From UBA11855 sp035297385 (GTDB lineage: Archaea; Thermoproteota; Bathyarchaeia; Bathyarchaeales; Bathycorpusculaceae), in NCBI GenBank assembly GCA_035297385.1, contig DATGZD010000099.1:1-11479 (forward strand): a DNA stretch of 11,479 nucleotides, read 5' to 3'. The notes beneath the pieces were generated by a model, which did no database searches, was not told the DNA's origin, and saw only the letters and a list, made by a program, of their open reading frames with translations. Shown here piece by piece: positions 7,633 to 11,479 of the stretch (positions are counted from its first letter, which is position 1; each line of letters starts with the position of its first letter). The translations under genes and the position numbers were made by a program.

Positions 7633-8894
7633 GTCTTATCCACCTCTATCTTTCGCGGGTCCGTAATTCTACCAGTCAACGCCGAAGCTGCGACAGTTGC
7701 AGGGGAAGCCAAATAAACATTAGCCTGTGTGCTTCCCATTCGTCCAATGAAGTTACGGTTCGAAGTGGAAATGCAGGTTTCACCCGCTGCCAGTAAACCT
7801 ATATGTCCGCCTAAGCATGGACCACATGCTGAGCCACATACTAAAGCGCCAGCATCTGTAAAAATTTCAACTAACCCTTCATCTACGGCTTGACGGTAGA
7901 CTTCTTGTGATGCAGGAATTACTAAAGCTCGTACGCCATCTTTTACCGTTTTTCCCTTCATTACCTGGGCAGCTAGACGTAAGTCTTCCAAACGTCCATT
8001 AGTGCAAGAACCGATAAACGCCTGTTCAATCGGCACTTCACCTACTTCGGATACAGGTCTTGCGTTATCAACTGATGAAGGACAGGCAACTGTTGGTTCC
8101 AGTTTTGACGCATCTAACTCAACAATTTTTTCATATTTTGCATCTGCATCGCTTGTCAATACTTCATAAGGCTTATCAGTTCTACCTTCCAAAAACTGTC
8201 GCGTTATCTCATCGGCCTCCACGATACCATTTTTGGCACCCATCTCCACTGTCATATTACATAATGTCATTCTACCTGCCAAACTCATGCTACGAATGGT
8301 TGAGCCTGTAAATTCTATTGCTTTGTAGGTTGCACCGTCTGCCCCTACTTTGCCGATTGTAGACAGAATTAAGTCTTTGGGCGTTACATATGGTTCGAAC
8401 TTTCCTTCTACATCTACTTTTATTGTCTCAGGAACTTTTAGCCAGATTTTACCTGTAGCAAAGACTGCTGCTGCTTCAGTTGAGCCTATGCCAGTAGCAA
8501 AGGCACCTAAAGCACCATATGTACAGGTATGTGAATCTGCACCAACCATGACTGTGCCTGGTACCACATATCCCTTTTCTGGCATGACTTGATGGCAGAT
8601 TCCACCTCTGCCTACATCGTAGAAGCGTATATTTTGTTCTTTAGCGAAGGTTCGCAGCATCTTATGTAATTCTGCCGCTTTAACACTCTCAGCGGGTACT
8701 TGATGGTCTAAGATAATGACGATTTTCTTATTATCCCAAACATGTTTAACTCCTATGCGTTTGAAAGCTTCAATTGCTAAAGGGCCAGTTAAATCATGAA
8801 CCATAATCATATCTACGTTAGCGTCCACTATGTCGCCCGGTTTTACCGTATTTTGGTTTGAAGCTTTTGCTAGGATTTTTTCAGTTATGTTCAT
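7629..8894 (-). CDS. leuC: 3-isopropylmalate dehydratase large subunit
   Basis: LeuC is the iron-sulfur subunit of isopropylmalate isomerase, in the aconitase superfamily. The 421-residue form is the short archaeal/thermophile class; the E. coli type is about 466. Cys297 (GSCTNGR, 295-301), Cys357 and Cys360 (CGPCLGGH, 357-364) should bind the 4Fe-4S cluster. GADSHT (118-123), His101, NRNF (380-382 region) and GRMG (384-387) are further active-site signatures. Homoaconitase has the same large-subunit architecture; the leuD loop and neighbours argue for the leucine pathway. The ATG at 8894 is preceded by AAAAGG a few bases upstream. An 85-base gap separates it from ilvH, the largest gap within the minus-strand operon, so an internal promoter is possible. 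Confidence 0.95.
   Translation of the reverse strand: MNITEKILAKASNQNTVKPGDIVDANVDMIMVHDLTGPLAIEAFKRIGVKHVWDNKKIVIILDHQVPAESVKAAELHKMLRTFAKEQNIRFYDVGRGGICHQVMPEKGYVVPGTVMVGADSHTCTYGALGAFATGIGSTEAAAVFATGKIWLKVPETIKVDVEGKFEPYVTPKDLILSTIGKVGADGATYKAIEFTGSTIRSMSLAGRMTLCNMTVEMGAKNGIVEADEITRQFLEGRTDKPYEVLTSDADAKYEKIVELDASKLEPTVACPSSVDNARPVSEVGEVPIEQAFIGSCTNGRLEDLRLAAQVMKGKTVKDGVRALVIPASQEVYRQAVDEGLVEIFTDAGALVCGSACGPCLGGHIGLLAAGETCISTSNRNFIGRMGSTQANVYLASPATVAASALTGRITDPRKIEVDKT
7640..7646 (-). promoter_or_regulatory. strong Shine-Dalgarno site for leuD
   Basis: GAGGTGG on the minus strand lies inside the end of leuC, 7 bases before the leuD ATG. It is the best ribosome-binding match in the window and confirms the leuD start within the ATGA overlap. 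Confidence 0.65.
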
Positions 8895-8979
8895 GTTTTC
8901 GCCTTTTTACTTTTTTGAACTTAAATTAGGAAAGTTCGTGTTTTGCGTGTTTATCGCTGTAGTTAAGGATTTCCACCTG
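8895..8979 (-). promoter_or_regulatory. ilvH-leuC intergenic region with possible internal promoter
   Basis: This 85-base gap is A/T-rich and is the only spacer of size within the minus-strand operon. A TATA-like AATTTAAG is centred near 8924, which in an archaeon would start transcription a few bases before the leuC ATG. A 7-base direct repeat (AAACACG on the minus strand, at 8946-8952 and 8937-8943, period 9) lies just upstream and could be a regulator site. Readthrough from ilvH is equally possible; no terminator hairpin was seen. Confidence 0.3.
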
Positions 8980-9507
8980 TTACTCTTCAATCTTGATTGA
9001 TTTCACGCCTCGTGAAAGTGCCGTCAGACCTGTTCTTGCCATTTCAACAATTCCATAAGTTTTCATCAAATTCAAGAATGCATCAATCTTATCGGAAGTT
9101 CCTGTGATTTCCACCATGAGACTTTCTGGTGCGACGTCGACAACGCGTCCACGGAAGACTTCAACACAATTTATGATATCGCTTCGACTTTTCACATCTG
9201 GCACGCTAATTTTTATGAGTGCTAATTCTCGAGTAACTATGTTGGCAGGTTCAAGCTGATTGACTTTTATGACATCTATGAGCTTGTTCATTTGCTTCTC
9301 GATTTGCTCTAAAGTTTTCTCATCGCCACTCACCGTTATTGTCATGCGGGTTACACCTTTTTGTTCTGTATGTCCAACAGTTATGCTTTCAATGTTGAAG
9401 CCGCGACGACGAAACATGTTGCTAACACTATGTAGAACACCTGGCTTATTTTCAACGAGGGCAGCGATGACCGTAGTTTTTTCTTGTTTCTCCAATTTAA
9501 TAGTCAC
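8980..9507 (-). CDS. ilvH: acetolactate synthase small (regulatory) subunit
   Basis: This regulatory subunit activates IlvB and confers valine feedback inhibition. The 175 residues form an N-terminal ACT domain (about 12-85) and a second conserved C-terminal domain (about 95-170). The valine-site positions known from E. coli IlvH (Asn11, Gly14, Asn29) match Asn20, Gly23 and Asn38 here, so valine sensitivity is likely. The start given is GTG at 9507, overlapping the ilvB end by 11 bases, but its AGG is only about 3 bases upstream. A TTG at 9495 (giving MEKQEKTT) has GGTG 9 bases upstream and lies one base past the ilvB stop, so it is a credible alternative that still keeps the whole ACT domain. 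ilvN is an equivalent symbol. Confidence 0.95.
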   Translation of the reverse strand: MTIKLEKQEKTTVIAALVENKPGVLHSVSNMFRRRGFNIESITVGHTEQKGVTRMTITVSGDEKTLEQIEKQMNKLIDVIKVNQLEPANIVTRELALIKISVPDVKSRSDIINCVEVFRGRVVDVAPESLMVEITGTSDKIDAFLNLMKTYGIVEMARTGLTALSRGVKSIKIEE

Positions 9508-11203
9508 CTACCTGTTGATTCAAACCACATCCGGGTGGAATCATTGGTACCACATCTTCTTCCATCCCAATAGGTACATCTATGACAGTTGTAACTTTGC
9601 TTTGCAGTGCAGCCTTAACAGCTCTCTCAAATTCTATCAAGGATTGAGCACGTAAACCTTGAGCTCCATAAGCTTCTGCAAGTTTAACAAAATCTGGGTA
9701 CGTTCCGAGTTTTACAGCCATGTAACGTTTCTTATAGAACATACGTTGCCATTGTGCCACCATTCCTAAGACACCGTTATTGAGGACAATGACCGTTACT
9801 GGTATGTTTTCGATGACGCTGCATGCTAGTTCTTGTTCAGTCATGATAAAGCTACCATCGCCTGCTATGTCAAAAACAGGTCGATCTGGACAAGCAGTTT
9901 TTGCGCCAATACTAGCTGGAAACCCAAATCCCATTGTTCCTAAGCCGCCGCTACTGATGAACGTACGAGGTTTGAGGGTTTTGAAGTATAGTGCGCTCCA
10001 CATTTGATTTTGTCCAACTTCTGTTGTAATTATAGTATTCTCTGGCAACAGTTTTCGTAACGTTTGCAGTAGCGATTTAGGCTTCATCTCTGGACACTCA
10101 GTTGGTGGGTTGATTAATTCTCTTGCTTGTCTTACTCTTTGTATCCATGCTGACTCTGTTTTCTTTTTGACTTGTTGTATTAATCGTTCATAGATAGCTG
10201 CTAATGCCTTCTTAGCATCCGCTACGATGGGGATATCGACGTTAACATTTTTACCAATCTCTGCAGTATCGATGTCGACGTGAATTTTTTTTGCTTCAGG
10301 CGCAAATGTATCTATGTTGCCTGTGGCGCGATCGCTAAATCGTGTACCTACGGCGAGCATTACATCGGCTTCAAGTAATAGTTTATTTGCTAATGGATTG
10401 CCATGCATGCCGATATTTCCGATACTGAGTGGATGAATTTCTGGGAATGCGCCTTTACCCATGAATGTTGTTGCAACGGGGGCTAGCAACAACTCGGCAA
10501 CTGTAAGGAGTTCATCTGTGGCATCGCCGCTTATAACACCTCCACCTGCTAAGATTATGGGTCTCTCCGCTTGGACCAAGAGTTCTGTGGCTTTACGTAT
10601 CTGCAACGGATGTGGGTTAATACTTGGGTTATAACCGCGCAAATCAATTTTAGTTGTCCATTGAACATTGCCCATTTTAGCTTGAATATCCTTAGGAAAA
10701 TCGATCAAGACAGGTCCTGGTCTGCCTGAGGTTGCTATGTAGAAGGCATTGTTAATAGTACCTGGAATTTCTTCCACACTACGCAGCTGCGTATTATATT
10801 TTGTAATGGGTGTTGTTATTCCGATAATATCTGCCTCTTGAAATGCATCTCTTCCAATCATGTAGGTGGATTTGCCACCATGAGTGGGAACTTGTCCAGT
10901 AATGGCAATAACTGGCGAACTATCTAAATGAGCGTTGGCTATGCCTGTAACAAGATTGGTTGCACCTGGACCTGAAGTAGCAAAGCATACTCCTGGCTTT
11001 CCACTAGCTCTTGCATAACCATCAGCCGCATGAGCTGCACACTGTTCATGTCGAACTAAAATATGTCTGATTTTTGGGTGCGTGCAAAGTGCGTCATACA
11101 CGGGCAAGATAGCTCCGCCCAGTATTCCAAAGACATGTTGGACGCCTTGACGTTCCAAGCTTTCGAGTAGCGCATCTGCGCCGTTCATTTTAGTTGCTGT
11201 CAT
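9497..11203 (-). CDS. ilvB: acetolactate synthase large (catalytic) subunit
   Basis: This thiamine-diphosphate and FAD enzyme condenses two pyruvates to 2-acetolactate (valine/leucine), or pyruvate with 2-ketobutyrate for isoleucine. The 568-residue protein has the three usual domains: pyrimidine-binding N-terminal (about 1-165, catalytic Glu53 in RHEQ), central FAD-type (about 195-335, with GTRFSDRATG) and cofactor-binding C-terminal (about 375-550), with the GDGSF motif at 448-452 running to NN at 475-476. GRDAFQE (117-123), Lys171 and Trp485 match positions lining the active-site channel in acetohydroxyacid synthases, which distinguishes it from pyruvate oxidases or oxalyl-CoA decarboxylases. 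The ATG at 11203 has a GGAG 8 bases upstream; Met6 is a weaker alternative. It is the first gene of the minus-strand operon. Confidence 0.97.
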   Translation of the reverse strand: MTATKMNGADALLESLERQGVQHVFGILGGAILPVYDALCTHPKIRHILVRHEQCAAHAADGYARASGKPGVCFATSGPGATNLVTGIANAHLDSSPVIAITGQVPTHGGKSTYMIGRDAFQEADIIGITTPITKYNTQLRSVEEIPGTINNAFYIATSGRPGPVLIDFPKDIQAKMGNVQWTTKIDLRGYNPSINPHPLQIRKATELLVQAERPIILAGGGVISGDATDELLTVAELLLAPVATTFMGKGAFPEIHPLSIGNIGMHGNPLANKLLLEADVMLAVGTRFSDRATGNIDTFAPEAKKIHVDIDTAEIGKNVNVDIPIVADAKKALAAIYERLIQQVKKKTESAWIQRVRQARELINPPTECPEMKPKSLLQTLRKLLPENTIITTEVGQNQMWSALYFKTLKPRTFISSGGLGTMGFGFPASIGAKTACPDRPVFDIAGDGSFIMTEQELACSVIENIPVTVIVLNNGVLGMVAQWQRMFYKKRYMAVKLGTYPDFVKLAEAYGAQGLRAQSLIEFERAVKAALQSKVTTVIDVPIGMEEDVVPMIPPGCGLNQQVGDY

Positions 11204-11211
11204 ACTTTTTG

Positions 11212-11215
11212 CTCC
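11212..11215 (-). promoter_or_regulatory. Shine-Dalgarno site for ilvB
   Basis: GGAG on the minus strand ends 8 bases before the ATG at 11203. It supports that start over Met6 and implies that the main ilvB transcript has a leader and is not leaderless. Confidence 0.55.
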
Positions 11216-11244
11216 ATAAGCATAAAAATTGAATGTAGATTTGG

Positions 11245-11266
11245 CACGTATCGTGAAGAATATCGT
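11245..11266. repeat. small palindrome and direct repeat in the ilvB leader/promoter region
   Basis: CACGTATCGTG (11245-11255) is a perfect 4-base inverted repeat around TAT. TATCGT occurs at 11249-11254 and again at 11261-11266, a spacing of 12 bases. It lies about 45-60 bases before the ilvB ATG, downstream of the proposed TATA box, where a repressor site would block transcription. Such short repeats also arise by chance. Confidence 0.25.
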
Positions 11267-11287
11267 TTCAAGAATTTATTTGTACCT

Positions 11288-11298
11288 GTTATAATTTT
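11288..11298 (-). promoter_or_regulatory. candidate TATA box for the ilvB operon
   Basis: The minus strand reads AAAATTATAAC here, an archaeal TATA-like element. Transcription would start about 25 bases downstream, near 11267, giving a leader of about 64 bases that includes the GGAG. Other A/T-rich tracts nearby, such as TTTTTATG at 11222-11229, could act instead, so the assignment is tentative. Confidence 0.3.
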
Positions 11299-11339
11299 AG
11301 AGATTAAGGTTTTAGGCTGGGCGCTAAATAAAACATTCT

Positions 11340-11352
11340 GCCGGTACCCGGC
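11340..11352 (-). terminator. GC hairpin followed by a T-rich tract, possible terminator
   Basis: GCCGG and CCGGC are separated by 3 bases, a 5-base-pair all-GC stem. On the minus strand it is followed by GTTTTATTT within about 5-14 bases. It could end transcription of an RNA or gene coming from the right, upstream of the ilvB promoter. Archaeal termination relies mainly on T tracts, so the hairpin may instead be part of a structured RNA. Confidence 0.25.
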
Positions 11353-11379
11353 GATCCCAACTACAGAGGTGGCGATCCC
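11350..11379. repeat. 9-base direct repeat GGCGATCCC
   Basis: GGCGATCCC occurs at 11350-11358 and at 11371-11379, two helical turns (21 bases) apart. The second copy sits in a GAGG...CCTC inverted repeat (11366-11381). They could be paired protein sites or parts of an RNA fold. Confidence 0.4.
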
Positions 11380-11479
11380 TCATTCTAAACTGCCTCCGCG
11401 AAACCTCGCAATACGTTGAAAACAAACTACGCACTGGAAATAAAAAGATTACGGTGCACTAAATAGGTACTTCAGTTCA

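Larger units (their letters stand above)
11340..11420. other. unexplained GC-rich structured non-coding block
   Basis: Bases 11341-11400 are 62% GC, against 28% for 11221-11280. On the minus strand three short hairpins follow each other: GCGA/TCGC (11402-11413 region), GAGG/CCTC (11366-11381) and GCCGG/CCGGC (11340-11352). A/T-rich stretches flank the block; CTTTTTATTT on the minus strand (about 11441-11450) could be a TATA box, and GTTTTATTT after the last hairpin could be an end signal. No tRNA, 5S, SRP or RNase P signature was recognised, and no coding frame with a believable start crosses it. A small RNA, a dispersed intergenic repeat, or an operator cluster for ilvB all remain possible. 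Confidence 0.3.

Noticed and set aside
6116..8894. Homoaconitase and homoisocitrate dehydrogenase instead of LeuCD and LeuB
   Set aside because: The LeuD loop is YLIL, not the YLRT of methanogen homoaconitase, and the full leucine branch is present side by side.
9260..9655. 131-codon plus-strand open frame opposite ilvB/ilvH
   Set aside because: It is Cys/Phe/Ser-rich with no family resemblance and fully overlaps two confident genes on the other strand.
11200..11379. 59-codon open frame on the minus strand running through the ilvB upstream region to the ilvB start
   Set aside because: It has no start codon in its GC-rich part and no recognised domain; only TTG or ATG starts near its end are available. 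Openness over this length can occur by chance.
11330..11420. tRNA or other standard RNA gene in the GC-rich block
   Set aside because: No T-loop (GTTCRA type) sequence, no 7-base acceptor pairing and no 5S, SRP or RNase P core motif could be found on either strand.
1..11479. Mobile element, CRISPR, defence or other novel system
   Set aside because: No transposase, integrase, terminal repeats, regularly spaced repeats or unknown multi-gene cassette was seen; nearly all of the window is accounted for by recognised biosynthetic genes.

Overview
The window is a dense amino-acid biosynthesis region, most likely from an archaeon. Arguments for this are the short two-subunit isopropylmalate isomerase (LeuC about 420 residues, LeuD about 165), a LeuB with the VRENTEDLY motif, separate small AroQ, TyrA and PheA proteins, start codons that include TTG and GTG, ATGA/GTGA gene overlaps with purine-rich Shine-Dalgarno sites, and A/T-rich TATA-like boxes instead of bacterial -35/-10 pairs. 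A TACK-group archaeon such as a Bathyarchaeia lineage would fit, but that placement is inference. No mobile element, tRNA, rRNA or CRISPR was seen.

Left part (1-3765, plus strand): the end of a chorismate/tyrosine operon. It holds the 3' part of aroA, aroC (TTG start inside aroA), aroQ (chorismate mutase), a class I aminotransferase and tyrA. Spacings run from a 23-base overlap to a 13-base gap, so this looks like one transcript. Together they convert shikimate-3-phosphate to EPSP, chorismate, prephenate and 4-hydroxyphenylpyruvate, and the aminotransferase probably makes tyrosine and phenylalanine from the keto acids.

Middle and right part (3768-11203, minus strand): a branched-chain operon running the other way, in transcription order ilvB, ilvH, leuC, leuD, leuB, leuA, pheA. 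IlvBH makes acetolactate. LeuA, LeuCD and LeuB form the full leucine branch from 2-ketoisovalerate to 2-ketoisocaproate. ilvC, ilvD and a dedicated branched-chain aminotransferase are not in the window. pheA, the phenylalanine branch enzyme, is the last gene here. It is coupled to leuA by a GTGA overlap instead of sitting with the other aromatic genes, and its 3' end meets the 3' end of tyrA with 2 bases between them.

Right edge (11204-11479): 276 non-coding bases. The first part is A/T-rich and probably holds the ilvB promoter and leader. A GC-rich block of about 70 bases (62% GC over 11341-11400, against 28% over 11221-11280) has several short hairpins and a repeated 9-mer. This is the least explained sequence in the window.

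Most of the window is ordinary metabolism, and no clearly new system was found. Points worth a second look are the right-edge block, a Met in place of a conserved Glu in LeuA, pheA at the end of the leucine operon, the butted tyrA/pheA ends, and the short N-terminus of the aminotransferase.
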